A DNA stretch of 64,000 nt from Paractinoplanes pyxinae (GTDB lineage Bacteria > Actinomycetota > Actinomycetes > Mycobacteriales > Micromonosporaceae). The notes under the pieces were generated by a model. That model saw nothing but the letters and a program-made list of their open reading frames with translations. It was not told the DNA's origin and ran no database searches. Position 1 is the first letter of the stretch, and the number at the start of each line of letters is the position of its first letter. This document shows, piece by piece, positions 1-7,980 of this stretch. The stretch lies in NCBI RefSeq assembly GCF_026626335.1, contig NZ_JAPNTZ010000011.1, positions 124,001 through 188,000 of the forward strand, in the 5' to 3' direction. Made by a program: the position numbers and the translations under genes.

Positions 1-491
1 CCGACTCGCTCGCCCACGCGGCCGCGCAGGGCGCCCGGGCGGCCGAGGTCACCCACGCCCACCCCGAGGGCATCGCCGGGGGAGTGGCGGTCGCGGTGGC
101 GGCGGCGGTCGCGACGGCCGGCCGGCTCGACGGGCAGCGTCCGGCGCTGCTGCGGGCGGTGGCTGCGCACACCCCGGACGGCCTCGTCCGCGACGGCCTG
201 CTCGCGGCCGGCCGGTTGAGCGATCCGCTCGAGGCGGCGTACGAGCTCGGCAACGGCGCCCGGGCGATGGCCCGTGACACCGTGCCGTTCGCCGTCTGGG
301 TGGCCGACCGGTTCCTCGACGACTATCCGGGGGCGATCGCGGCCTGCCTGCGGGCGGGCGGCGACGTCGACACCACCTGCGCCATCGCCGGCGGCATCGT
401 GGCCGCGCACACCGGCGTCGCCGGCATCCCGCCGGCCTGGTTGTCGGCCCGCGAGCCGTTGCCGGCCTGGCTGTCCGAGGCCGGCGGGTAG
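1..491 (+). CDS. ADP-ribosylglycohydrolase family protein, C-terminal part (5' end outside window)
   Basis: The frame is open from base 3 to the TAG at 489-491, so the start lies upstream of the window. The first residues read DSLAHAAAQGARAAEVTHAH, followed by PEGIAGG. Near the end is GGDVDTTCAIAGGIVAA. These match the conserved EVTHxHPEGI and GGDxDTxxAIxGxIxGA motifs of ADP-ribosylglycohydrolases (DraG/ARH family). The Asp pair in the second motif binds the dinuclear Mg2+ centre that removes ADP-ribose from target proteins or small molecules. About 162 residues are visible, roughly the C-terminal half of the family's usual length of about 300. The substrate cannot be told from the sequence. 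Confidence 0.85.
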   Translation, partial: DSLAHAAAQGARAAEVTHAHPEGIAGGVAVAVAAAVATAGRLDGQRPALLRAVAAHTPDGLVRDGLLAAGRLSDPLEAAYELGNGARAMARDTVPFAVWVADRFLDDYPGAIAACLRAGGDVDTTCAIAGGIVAAHTGVAGIPPAWLSAREPLPAWLSEAGG

Positions 492-539
492 GCGGTTCCG
501 GCCCCCGGGCAACCGGATCGCTACCGGCGCCCCGCTCAG

Positions 540-1751
540 ATGCGGCGGCGCCCGGCCGAATCGGCGGTCATGTCGCGGGCCAAGATTGTCATCGTCGCCG
601 CCGGTCTGGTGCTGGCCGCGACGTGGTCGCTGTACGAGCACACCCTGATCGACCTGATTCAGGCCGTGGGCATCCTCGCGCTGCTCGTGATGGTCGTGCG
701 CATGCTCGGCCAGCGCGACGCCGACCTGCGCGCGCTGCGCCGCGGTATGGCTCGCGAGCAGGTGCTCAGCGAGGTCGGCACGGCCCTGATCCACACGACC
801 GACCCGGCCGAGGTGCGCCGGCTGGCCGTCGCGGCGGCCGGGACGCTGCTGGCCGAGTGCCCCGGCGCCCGGGCCACCGTGTTCGGTATCGAGGGCGACA
901 CGTTCATGATCGCCGAGGCGGCCGGCGCCCACGCCGACGCCATGCGGGGCCGGGCGGTGCCCGCCTCCGTCGCCCCCGCGGAGCTGATCAACCGGCTGCT
1001 CGCGGGTGAGGTGGTGGTCGTTCACAATCCGGCCGAGCTGGGCTACACCGACGTCGAGCCGGCCGCCGACCGCCCGTACACGCTGCTGCCCCTGACCAAC
1101 GGCGACCGGTTCTTCGGCGTGCTCTCGGTGAGTGCCGAGGACGAGCTGCCGGCCGAGGTCTTCCAGGCCCTGCAGGCGCTGCGCACCCAGGTGGCGCTCG
1201 CGCTGGCCAGCGTCGCCCTGACCGCGGAGCTGACCGACCGGGCCCTGCGCGACCCGCTGACCGGGCTCGGCAACCGGGCCATGCTGCGCGAGCGGCTGGG
1301 CGACGCGCTGGCCCGGTCCCGGCGCACCGGCCGGCCGGTCGGCGTGCTGCTGCTCGACCTGAACGGCTTCAAGCAGGTCAACGACGTGCACGGGCACAAC
1401 GTGGGCGACCAGTTGCTGCAGACGGTGGCCGAGCGGCTGCACGAGTGCGTCCGCGACGAGGACACCGTCGGGCGCCTCGGCGGCGACGAGTTCGTGGTGA
1501 TCACCGAGGACCTGGCCTCGGCCCGGGACGCGCTGGCGGTGGCCGAGCGGATCGTCCAGCGGCTGGACGAGCCGATCGCGGCGGGCGCCCGCAAGCTGCG
1601 GACGCCGGCCAGCGTGGGCGTCGCGCTGTCGCACGCCGAGGTCACCGGGCCGGACGAGCTGCTGCGGATGGCCGACACCGCGATGTACGAGGCCAAGCGG
1701 CGCGGAGGCGGCGGCCTGCAGTTGCACGGCGCTCTAAGCTCGGCTGTGTGA
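540..1751 (+). CDS. GAF-GGDEF diguanylate cyclase, membrane anchored
   Basis: A predicted c-di-GMP synthase of 403 residues. Two hydrophobic segments (about residues 13-30 and 40-57) anchor the N-terminus. A GAF-like sensor region follows (about 75-220), then a GGDEF domain (about 235-395). The active-site loop is an intact GGDEF at about 314-318. An RDED (RxxD) sits five residues before it, so the product-inhibition I-site is kept. An in-frame ATG at 570 (MSRAK) is an alternative start that still keeps both hydrophobic segments; neither has a clear ribosome site. The stop codon overlaps the GTG of the next gene (1748). The GAF ligand is unknown. Confidence 0.85.
   Translation: MRRRPAESAVMSRAKIVIVAAGLVLAATWSLYEHTLIDLIQAVGILALLVMVVRMLGQRDADLRALRRGMAREQVLSEVGTALIHTTDPAEVRRLAVAAAGTLLAECPGARATVFGIEGDTFMIAEAAGAHADAMRGRAVPASVAPAELINRLLAGEVVVVHNPAELGYTDVEPAADRPYTLLPLTNGDRFFGVLSVSAEDELPAEVFQALQALRTQVALALASVALTAELTDRALRDPLTGLGNRAMLRERLGDALARSRRTGRPVGVLLLDLNGFKQVNDVHGHNVGDQLLQTVAERLHECVRDEDTVGRLGGDEFVVITEDLASARDALAVAERIVQRLDEPIAAGARKLRTPASVGVALSHAEVTGPDELLRMADTAMYEAKRRGGGGLQLHGALSSAV
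1735..1740 (+). promoter_or_regulatory. Putative -10 (TAAGCT) of a leaderless HIT-gene promoter
   Basis: TAAGCT lies inside the 3' end of the GGDEF gene. It is separated by exactly 7 bases from the GTG of the HIT gene at 1748, so transcription would begin at or next to the start codon. The same spacing recurs at several other genes in this window. No good -35 is visible. Assigned by spacing only. Confidence 0.4.
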
Positions 1752-2245
1752 GCGACGAGGCGGATCCCGACGGGCTGGAAAGGCTGTGGACGCCGCACCG
1801 GCTCGACTACGTGACCGGGGCCGACAAGCCGGCGGGGTGCCCGTTCTGCCTGGCTCCCGAGGCCGACACCCTGGTGGTCGCGCGGGGTGAGCTGGTCTTC
1901 GCCGTGCTCAACCTCTACCCGTACAACCCGGGCCACCTGATGATCTGCCCGTACCGGCACGTGGCCGACTACACCGAGCTCACCGAGGACGAGACGGTCG
2001 AGCTGGCCGCCTACACCCGCACGGCGATGCGGGTGATCCGCTCGGTGAGCAGCCCGCACGGCTTCAACCTGGGCATGAACCAGGGCGCGGTGGCCGGCGC
2101 GGGCATCGCCGCCCACCTGCACCAGCACGTGGTGCCCCGGTGGGGTGGCGACGCCAACTTCATGTCGGTGGTCGGCCGGACCAAGGTGCTGCCTCAGCTG
2201 CTGGACGACACCAAGCGGCTACTCCTGAAGGCCTGGCCGACCTAA
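1748..2245 (+). CDS. HIT domain protein (AP4A phosphorylase-like)
   Basis: A 165-residue histidine-triad protein. It carries FCLAPEADT (a zinc-type Cys near the N-terminus), NLYPYNPGHLMICPYRHV, and the HIT motif HLHQHVVPRW whose central His attacks nucleotide phosphates. The M. tuberculosis equivalent, Rv2613c, is a diadenosine tetraphosphate phosphorylase and also sits just before pgsA, which supports the same job here. GTG at 1748 is chosen because it overlaps the previous stop and follows a -10 hexamer at leaderless spacing. The 3' end overlaps the convergent TetR gene by about 27 bases. In this genome about 4 kb of other genes separates it from pgsA. Confidence 0.88.
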   Translation: MSDEADPDGLERLWTPHRLDYVTGADKPAGCPFCLAPEADTLVVARGELVFAVLNLYPYNPGHLMICPYRHVADYTELTEDETVELAAYTRTAMRVIRSVSSPHGFNLGMNQGAVAGAGIAAHLHQHVVPRWGGDANFMSVVGRTKVLPQLLDDTKRLLLKAWPT

Positions 2246-2797
2246 GGCTCGTACGCCCGCCGCAATTTCTTCCGCGCTCGGAGCGGTCGCCGGATCGGTG
2301 AGCCACTGCGTCACCACGCCCGACATCAGCGCCATCTGGGCCGAGCCGACCGAGCGCACCGTGGCCTCGTCCAGCTGATCCTCTTCAAGGCCGAGGGCCA
2401 GCGCGGCCATGCCCCGGCGGCCCGCCTCGACGCCCGCCGCCAGCTGGGCCCGCAGGTGCGGGTTGTGCTCGCTCTGGATCATCACCTCGACGCTGGCCAG
2501 CCACAGCTCGCGGTGCGTGGTGATCGAGCGGATGACCTTGCGCCAGAACCCGGTCACCGAGTCGCCGTCGTCCCCCTCGGGCTCGGCCGCCAGGGCCCGG
2601 GCCAGTTCGTCGCCCCAGTCCTCCATGGCGCCGAGCATGGCCGCGGTCATCAGCGCCTCGGTCGAGCCGTAGTGGTAGCCGATCGAGCCGAGGTTGGTTC
2701 CGGACAGGGCCACGATGTCGCGCGCCGTCGTCCGCGCGTAGCCCTTCTCGTAGAGGGAGCGCTTCGCTCCGGCCAGCAGGTCTTCCCGATGCCCCAT
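2219..2797 (-). CDS. TetR-family transcriptional regulator
   Basis: 192 residues. The N-terminal helix-turn-helix is typical of TetR: YEKGYARTTARDIVALSGTN then IGYHYGSTEALMTAAM. The C-terminal half is a helical ligand-binding domain of the kind annotated as TetR_C. It is transcribed away from the flavin monooxygenase gene at 2852, and the 54-bp gap between them holds a perfect 14-1-14 palindrome. By the usual logic of the family it represses itself and the monooxygenase and is released by a small ligand, possibly the monooxygenase substrate. Its 3' end overlaps the HIT gene tail. Confidence 0.9.
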   Translation of the reverse strand: MGHREDLLAGAKRSLYEKGYARTTARDIVALSGTNLGSIGYHYGSTEALMTAAMLGAMEDWGDELARALAAEPEGDDGDSVTGFWRKVIRSITTHRELWLASVEVMIQSEHNPHLRAQLAAGVEAGRRGMAALALGLEEDQLDEATVRSVGSAQMALMSGVVTQWLTDPATAPSAEEIAAGVRALGRPGLQE

Positions 2798-2815
2798 GGT
2801 TGCTCACCCTACGAT

Positions 2816-2844
2816 CTATACAAACGTATAATACGTTTGTATAG
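2816..2844. promoter_or_regulatory. Palindromic TetR operator with embedded -10
   Basis: A 29-bp perfect palindrome with 14-bp arms (CTATACAAACGTAT and its exact complement) around a single central A. It lies between the divergent TetR and monooxygenase genes. A consensus TATAAT at 2827-2832 falls inside it and could be the -10 of the + strand gene, with a transcript start about 12 bases before its ATG. A repressor bound here would block that promoter directly. It is strikingly AT-rich compared with its surroundings. Confidence 0.8.
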
Positions 2845-2851
2845 TAGCGGC

Positions 2852-4009
2852 ATGACAGAGATCCTGGTTTCCGGCGCCGGCATCGCCGGCCCCGCTCTCG
2901 CCCAGCTCCTGACCCGTCAGGGCCACTCGGTCACCGTCGTCGAGCGGGCGCCCTTGCTGCGGTCGGCGGGCTACAAGGTCGACGTGCGCGGCGCGGCCAC
3001 CACCGTGCTGCACCGGCTCGGCGTCTACGACCAGGCGCGGGCGGCCGACACCGGCATGCGGCAGATCACCTACGTCACCAAGGCGGGCAAGCCGTTCGCC
3101 GAGCTCCCGGCCGACCTGATCATGGGCCGCCGCGGCGACGACCTCGAGGTCATGCGGGGCGACCTGGGCCGCATCCTGCACGACGCGGCCGGCGCCGAGT
3201 TCGTCTTCGGCGACTCGATCGCCGAGCTGCACGACGGTCCGGACGGGGTCGACGTCACCTTCGCCAGTGGGCGCACCGGCCGGTTCGGGCTGGTCGTCGG
3301 GGCCGACGGGCTGCACTCGGCGACCCGGCGGCAGGTGCTGGGCGACGTGCCGCTGCGCCACCTGGGCGGCTACATCTCGATCTTCTCGGCCCCCAACAGC
3401 CTGGGCATCGACCGGGAAGAGGTCATGTACTCCGAGCCAGGGCGGCTGACCTTCGCGTACGCCATGGACCCGGCCGGCCCGGCCCGGATCGGCATGATCT
3501 TCGCGTCGGACGAGCCCGGCCTCGACCGGCGGGACGGCAAACGGCTGGTCGCCGAGGCGTTCGCGGGGGGCGGGTGGCGTACGGGCGAATTCCTCGAGTC
3601 GATGCGGGCCGCCGACGACTTCTACTTCGACTCGCTGACCCAGGTCGACGCGCCGCGCTGGTCGTCGGGCCGGGTCGTGCTGCTGGGCGACGCCGCGCAC
3701 TGCCCGGCCCCGTCCTCGGGCCAGGGCACCAGCCTCGCCCTGGTCGGGGCGTGGGTGCTGGCCGACGAGCTGTCCCGCGCCGGGCATGCCGAGGCGTTCG
3801 CGACGTACGAGGCCCGCATGCGCCCCTACGTGGCCAAGAACATGGAGTTCGGCCGCAAGATGGTCAAGGACATGGTGCCCGGCGGCCGCCTCACCATCGC
3901 CTTCCGCAACTACGGCATGCGCACGCTGAAGTTCCACCCGCGTAAGGAGCAGGTGATCGAGAAGGTGCTGGCGCCGCTACGCGAGGCGGCGAACGCCATC
4001 ACCGTGTAA
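2852..4009 (+). CDS. FAD-dependent monooxygenase (PHBH/aromatic hydroxylase fold)
   Basis: 385 residues. The N-terminal Rossmann motif is VSGAGIAGPALAQLL. The mid-protein GADGLHSATR is the DG motif of flavin hydroxylases, and LLGDAAHCPAPSSGQGTSLA is the GD motif that binds the FAD ribityl chain. Such enzymes hydroxylate aromatic or polyketide-type substrates, or inactivate antibiotics (TetX-like members), using NAD(P)H and O2. The ATG at 2852 follows the palindromic operator directly. The divergent TetR gene suggests a substrate-inducible detoxification pair. The natural substrate cannot be inferred. A strong hairpin lies downstream at 4061-4129. Confidence 0.88.
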   Translation: MTEILVSGAGIAGPALAQLLTRQGHSVTVVERAPLLRSAGYKVDVRGAATTVLHRLGVYDQARAADTGMRQITYVTKAGKPFAELPADLIMGRRGDDLEVMRGDLGRILHDAAGAEFVFGDSIAELHDGPDGVDVTFASGRTGRFGLVVGADGLHSATRRQVLGDVPLRHLGGYISIFSAPNSLGIDREEVMYSEPGRLTFAYAMDPAGPARIGMIFASDEPGLDRRDGKRLVAEAFAGGGWRTGEFLESMRAADDFYFDSLTQVDAPRWSSGRVVLLGDAAHCPAPSSGQGTSLALVGAWVLADELSRAGHAEAFATYEARMRPYVAKNMEFGRKMVKDMVPGGRLTIAFRNYGMRTLKFHPRKEQVIEKVLAPLREAANAITV

Positions 4010-4060
4010 CTGAGCTTCTGGTCGCCGCTCCGCGGCTCCGGGATTTCGTCCCGGGAGGCC

Positions 4061-4129
4061 GATGAGATGCCGCACGGTTTTCCGCCGCCGCAAACCCTGC
4101 GGCGTCGAAAAACCGCACGTCATCTCATC
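4061..4129. terminator. Long bidirectional hairpin between convergent genes
   Basis: Two 32-base arms (4061-4092 and 4098-4129), complementary at 27 of 32 positions, flank a 5-base loop AACCC. The stem contains a GGTTTT/AAAAACC block that could give a U-tract in either direction. It sits between the convergent monooxygenase and EF-G-like genes and covers the stop codon of the latter (4125-4127). It is longer than a normal intrinsic terminator. A smaller hairpin (CTCCGGGA/TCCCGGGAG) precedes it at about 4035-4057. Confidence 0.65.
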
Positions 4130-6284
4130 GACGGTCGAAATCCTTCTTCACTCCCTCGGCCATATGTGGCGGCATGGGTTCGTGGCGGGCGTAGGTGCGG
4201 GTGAAGGTGCCCGCGCCCGACGAGAGCGCGCGCAGCTCCACCGCGTACCGGATCAGTTCGGTCGCCGGCACCTCGGCCCGCACCAGGCTGTGTGATCCGT
4301 CGGCCTCGTTCTCGGTGCCGAGCGGCCGGCCCCGGCGCCCCGACAGGTCGCTCATCACCGCCCCGACGTACGCCTCGGGCACCCGCACGACGATCTCGTC
4401 GATCGGCTCGAGCAGCGTGACCTGCCCGATCGCGGCCGCTTCGCGCAGCGCCAGCGCCCCGGCGGTCTGGAACGCGGCGTCCGACGAGTCGACGCTGTGC
4501 GCCTTGCCGTCGAACAGCGTCACCCGCAGGTCGACCACCGGGTAGCCGGCCGCCAGACCACGTTCGAGCTGGGCCTTCACGCCCTTCTCGACCGAGGGGA
4601 TGTAGTTGTGCGGCACGGCCCCGCCGACCACCTTGTCGACGAACTCGAAGCCGGAACCGCGGGGCAGCGGCTCGACGTGGATGTCACACACCGCGTACTG
4701 GCCGTGGCCGCCGGACTGCTTCACGTGCCGCCCGTGGCCCCTGGCGGCCGCGCCGAACGTCTCGCGCAGCGGCACCTTGACCGGCTCGGTGTCCAGCTCG
4801 ACGCCGCCCGCGCGCAGCCGGTCGAGCACCACGTCGGCGTGCGACTCGCCCATCGTCCACAGCACCAGCTGGTGGGTGTCGGGGTTGCGCTCGAGCCGCA
4901 TGGTCGGGTCGCCCGCCACCAGCCGGGCCAGGTTCTTGGCCAGCGCGTCCTCGTCCGAGCGGGACTTGGCGACCACCGCGATCGGCAGCAGCGGCTCGGG
5001 CATCGACCACGGCTCCATCAGCAGGGGCTGGTCTTTGCTGCTGAGCGTGTCGCCCGTCTCGGCGCTGCCCGACTTGGTGATCGCGCAGATGTCGCCCGCG
5101 ATGCACGAGCCCACCTCGCGCAGCTGCGCGCCCAGCGGGGAGTAGACGTGCGCGACGCGCTCGTCGGCGTCGTGGTCGGGGTGGCCGCGCTCGGACAGGC
5201 CGTGACCCGAGACGTGCAGCACCTGCTCGGGGCGCAGGGTGCCCGAGAACACCCGCACCAGCGACACCCGGCCCACGTGCCGGTCGATCGTGGTCTTGAC
5301 CACCTCGGCCACCAGCGGGCCGTCGGGGTCGCACTGCAGCGGCGGCCGGGCCGAGCCGTCGACCCCGGTGACCACCGGCAGGTCGTGCTCGAGCGGGGAC
5401 GGCGCGCCGCTGACCAGGCCGTCGAGCAGCGCGTCGAGGCCGACGCCGGTGCCCGAGCAGACCGGGATGACCGGGTAGAAATTGCCCCGCGCGACCGCCT
5501 TCTCGAGGTCCGGCAGCAGGGTGTCGGTGCTGATCAGCTCGCCGCCGAGATAGCGGTCCATCAGGGACTCGTCCTCGCTCTCGGCGATGATCCCCTCGAT
5601 GAGCGCGTTGCGGTCGTCGGCGATCGGGTTCAGGTGCTCGGGCTCGGCCTCGCCGACCCGCGGCGGATAGCCCTGCGAGTAGTCGAGCACGCGCAGCGTG
5701 ACCAGGCCGATCAGCCCGGCCACGGACTGGCCGTCGTCGCCCAGCATGGGCTGGTAGATCGGCATGACGTTCTCGCCGAAGGCCTCCTGGATGGTGGCCA
5801 GGGTCTCTTCGTAGTCGGCGCGCGGGTGGTCGAGCCGGGTGATCGCGACGGCCCGGGGCATGCCGACCGCGGCGCACTCGTCCCACAGGGCGACGGTGGC
5901 GTCGTCCACGCCGTCGACCGCCGAGACGACGAAGAGCGCGGCGTCCGCGGCCCGCAGGCCGGCGCGCAGCTCCCCCACGAAGTCGGCGTAGCCCGGGGTG
6001 TCGAGCAGGTTGATCTTCACGTCCTGGTGCACGAGCGGCGCGCAAGCCAGCGCGACCGAGCGCTGCTGGCGGACGGCGGCCGGGTCGTGGTCCGACACCG
6101 TGGTGCCCTCGGTCACCGAACCGGCCCGGGAGATCGTCCCGGTGGCGGCCAGCAGGGCCTCGACCAGGGTGGTCTTGCCCGCACCGGAGTGGCCCACCAG
6201 CACCACGTTGCGTACTCTGCCGGGCTCGGTCACCACCGGCGCCGCCGCGCCGTTGAGCCCCTTCTCGGAGGTCTTCTGGGCCAT
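4125..6284 (-). CDS. Elongation factor G-like GTPase (EF-G2 type)
   Basis: 719 residues counted from the ATG at 6284, chosen because AGGAG stands 8 bases upstream. Domain order follows EF-G. The GTPase has P-loop GHSGAGKTTL and G3 DTPGYADF, then come domain II, domain III, domain IV and a C-terminal ferredoxin-like domain V. The G4 motif reads TRLD instead of the NKxD of canonical EF-G, and the switch I region also differs. This matches the actinobacterial EF-G paralogue group (fusA2 of mycobacteria), whose role is not settled. It is unlikely to be the main translocase. It stands alone between a monooxygenase and the pgsA block and faces the opposite way to the backbone. Confidence 0.85.
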   Translation of the reverse strand: MAQKTSEKGLNGAAAPVVTEPGRVRNVVLVGHSGAGKTTLVEALLAATGTISRAGSVTEGTTVSDHDPAAVRQQRSVALACAPLVHQDVKINLLDTPGYADFVGELRAGLRAADAALFVVSAVDGVDDATVALWDECAAVGMPRAVAITRLDHPRADYEETLATIQEAFGENVMPIYQPMLGDDGQSVAGLIGLVTLRVLDYSQGYPPRVGEAEPEHLNPIADDRNALIEGIIAESEDESLMDRYLGGELISTDTLLPDLEKAVARGNFYPVIPVCSGTGVGLDALLDGLVSGAPSPLEHDLPVVTGVDGSARPPLQCDPDGPLVAEVVKTTIDRHVGRVSLVRVFSGTLRPEQVLHVSGHGLSERGHPDHDADERVAHVYSPLGAQLREVGSCIAGDICAITKSGSAETGDTLSSKDQPLLMEPWSMPEPLLPIAVVAKSRSDEDALAKNLARLVAGDPTMRLERNPDTHQLVLWTMGESHADVVLDRLRAGGVELDTEPVKVPLRETFGAAARGHGRHVKQSGGHGQYAVCDIHVEPLPRGSGFEFVDKVVGGAVPHNYIPSVEKGVKAQLERGLAAGYPVVDLRVTLFDGKAHSVDSSDAAFQTAGALALREAAAIGQVTLLEPIDEIVVRVPEAYVGAVMSDLSGRRGRPLGTENEADGSHSLVRAEVPATELIRYAVELRALSSGAGTFTRTYARHEPMPPHMAEGVKKDFDRR

Positions 6285-6434
6285 GGCGGTCGCTCCTGTC
6301 ATTTCCGGACTGTTACGACGCTGTTGGTAAATCCCACACCCGTCGCCGTCCACCCCGCAACCCTATGTAGTCGGCAACGTTACGGCCTTGCCGGGGCGCG
6401 CTGACCAGGCTGACGCCGATAAGGTGGGACGGCC

Positions 6435-7112
6435 ATGGCAAAGATCGTCCAAGTTTCCGCGCGCGCCGTAGTCGCCTACGGCGTCAACCCGACCGCCCGC
6501 TTCCTGCTGCGCATCGGGGTCACGCCCAACGCGGTCACGATCGCCGGCACCGTCGGCGTCCTGATCGGCTCCTACTTCGGCGCGATGGGCCACCTCATCT
6601 GGGGCACGTTCATCGTCACCGCCTGCGCGCTGACCGACGTGCTCGACGGCACGATGGCCCGCATGCGTGGCAGCTCCGGCAAGTACGGGGCTCTGCTCGA
6701 CTCGTCCATGGACCGCATCGCCGACGCGGCGGTCTTCGGCGCGGTCGTCTACTACATGCACACCGAGGGCAACCCCTACGGCGGCATGATCGCCGCGCTG
6801 ATCAGCCTGGCCATGGGTCAGGTCGTCTCGTACGTCAAGGCGCGCGCCCAGAGCCTCGGGCTCAACGCCGACGTGGGCATCGCCGAACGGCTCGAACGCC
6901 TGCTCATCGTGGGTGTCGGCGGTCTGCTCGGCGGGTTCGGGCTCGACTGGGGCCTGCCGGCCGCGCTGTGGGTGCTGGCCGCCCTGGCCACGGTCACCGT
7001 CTTCCAGCGGCTCATCCACGCCGCCCGCACCGAACCGCGGCCGGCCGACGTGCGCGAGGCCGAGGCCGAGGCCCGCGCGCTGCCGGACGAGTCCAAGGGC
7101 ACGCCTGCGTGA
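6435..7112 (+). CDS. pgsA: CDP-alcohol phosphatidyltransferase, probable phosphatidylinositol phosphate synthase
   Basis: 225 residues with several membrane segments. It has the full catalytic signature D-x2-DG-x2-AR-x8-G-x3-D-x3-D, seen as DVLDGTMARMRGSSGKYGAL followed by LDSSMD. The family joins CDP-diacylglycerol to an alcohol. In actinobacteria the member next to PIM genes uses inositol-1-phosphate to make phosphatidylinositol phosphate, the first step toward phosphatidylinositol mannosides. Placement before the PatA- and PimA-like genes supports that substrate. TAAGGT at 6420-6425 may be the -10, 9 bases before the ATG. The stop overlaps the next start by 4 bases (GTGA), indicating coupled translation. 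Confidence 0.92.
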   Translation: MAKIVQVSARAVVAYGVNPTARFLLRIGVTPNAVTIAGTVGVLIGSYFGAMGHLIWGTFIVTACALTDVLDGTMARMRGSSGKYGALLDSSMDRIADAAVFGAVVYYMHTEGNPYGGMIAALISLAMGQVVSYVKARAQSLGLNADVGIAERLERLLIVGVGGLLGGFGLDWGLPAALWVLAALATVTVFQRLIHAARTEPRPADVREAEAEARALPDESKGTPA

Positions 7113-7972
7113 AGGACCGCCTGATCGAGTTCGGCTACGCCGCCGGGTGGCGGGTGGCCCGGGCGCTGCCGCTCCCGGTGGCGCGCCGGCTCTTCACGGC
7201 GGCGGCCGACCGGGCGTACGCGAAGAACGGTCCGGGAACGCAGCGGCTGCGGCGCAACCTGCAGCAGGTGCGACCCGACATGCAGGACGAGTTGGTGCGC
7301 GACGGGCTGCGGTCCTACGCGCGGTACTGGCTCGAGGCGTTCCGGCTGCCCTCGCAGACCCGGCAGCAGTTCCTCGACGGGTTCGGCATCTCGCCCGAGC
7401 ACTACGACTGGCTCAAGACGGCCATGACCGACGGCAAGGGCATGGTGCTCGCGCTGCCCCACGTCGGCAACTGGGACGCGGCCGCCGCCTGGGTCGTCTC
7501 CAACGACTGGCGCATGATCACCGTGGCCGAGCGCCTCAAGCCCGAGGGCGTGTTCGAGCAGTTCGTGGCCTACCGCGAAAAGCTCGGCATGGAGGTGGTG
7601 CCGCTCACCGGCGGCCAGCGCCCCCCGCTCGACGTGCTGGCCGAGCGGCTGCAGCAGGGGTACGCGGTGGCCCTGCTCGGCGACCGCGACCTGTCCCGCA
7701 ACGGGGTCGAGGTCGAGTTCTTCGGTGGGCGCACCCGCATGCCGGCCGGGCCCGCGATCCTGGCCATCCGCACCGGCGCGCCGCTGTTCGCGGTCGACCT
7801 GTCGTTCACGCCGACGCAGACCTTCGCCGTGCTGCGCCGGATCACGCCGCCGGCCGAGGGCGCCCTCGACGTACGGGTCAAGGCGACCACCCAGATGCTG
7901 GCCGACGCCTACGCGCTCGGCATCGCGGACCATCCGCAGGACTGGCACATGCTGCAGAAATTGTGGCTCTAG
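7109..7972 (+). CDS. Phosphatidylinositol mannoside acyltransferase (PatA-like)
   Basis: 287 residues, lauroyl/myristoyl acyltransferase (LpxL/HtrB) family. The catalytic H-x4-D motif is HVGNWD at about residues 117-122. LLGDRDLSRNGVEVEFFGG matches the second conserved block. The mycobacterial counterpart (Rv2611c) moves palmitate from acyl-CoA to the mannose of PIM1/PIM2 at the cytoplasmic face of the membrane. The start GTG at 7109 overlaps the pgsA stop. Only 8 bases separate its end from pimA, so pgsA, this gene and pimA form one operon. Assignment to PIM rather than another glycolipid rests on this conserved neighbourhood. Confidence 0.9.
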   Translation: MKDRLIEFGYAAGWRVARALPLPVARRLFTAAADRAYAKNGPGTQRLRRNLQQVRPDMQDELVRDGLRSYARYWLEAFRLPSQTRQQFLDGFGISPEHYDWLKTAMTDGKGMVLALPHVGNWDAAAAWVVSNDWRMITVAERLKPEGVFEQFVAYREKLGMEVVPLTGGQRPPLDVLAERLQQGYAVALLGDRDLSRNGVEVEFFGGRTRMPAGPAILAIRTGAPLFAVDLSFTPTQTFAVLRRITPPAEGALDVRVKATTQMLADAYALGIADHPQDWHMLQKLWL

Positions 7973-7980
7973 GGGGTGTC

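Noticed and set aside
4497..6404. 635-codon frame opposite the EF-G-like gene
   Set aside because: Antisense shadow of a high-GC gene: the opposite strand has full EF-G motifs, while this one gives His/Arg/Gln-rich text with no domain.
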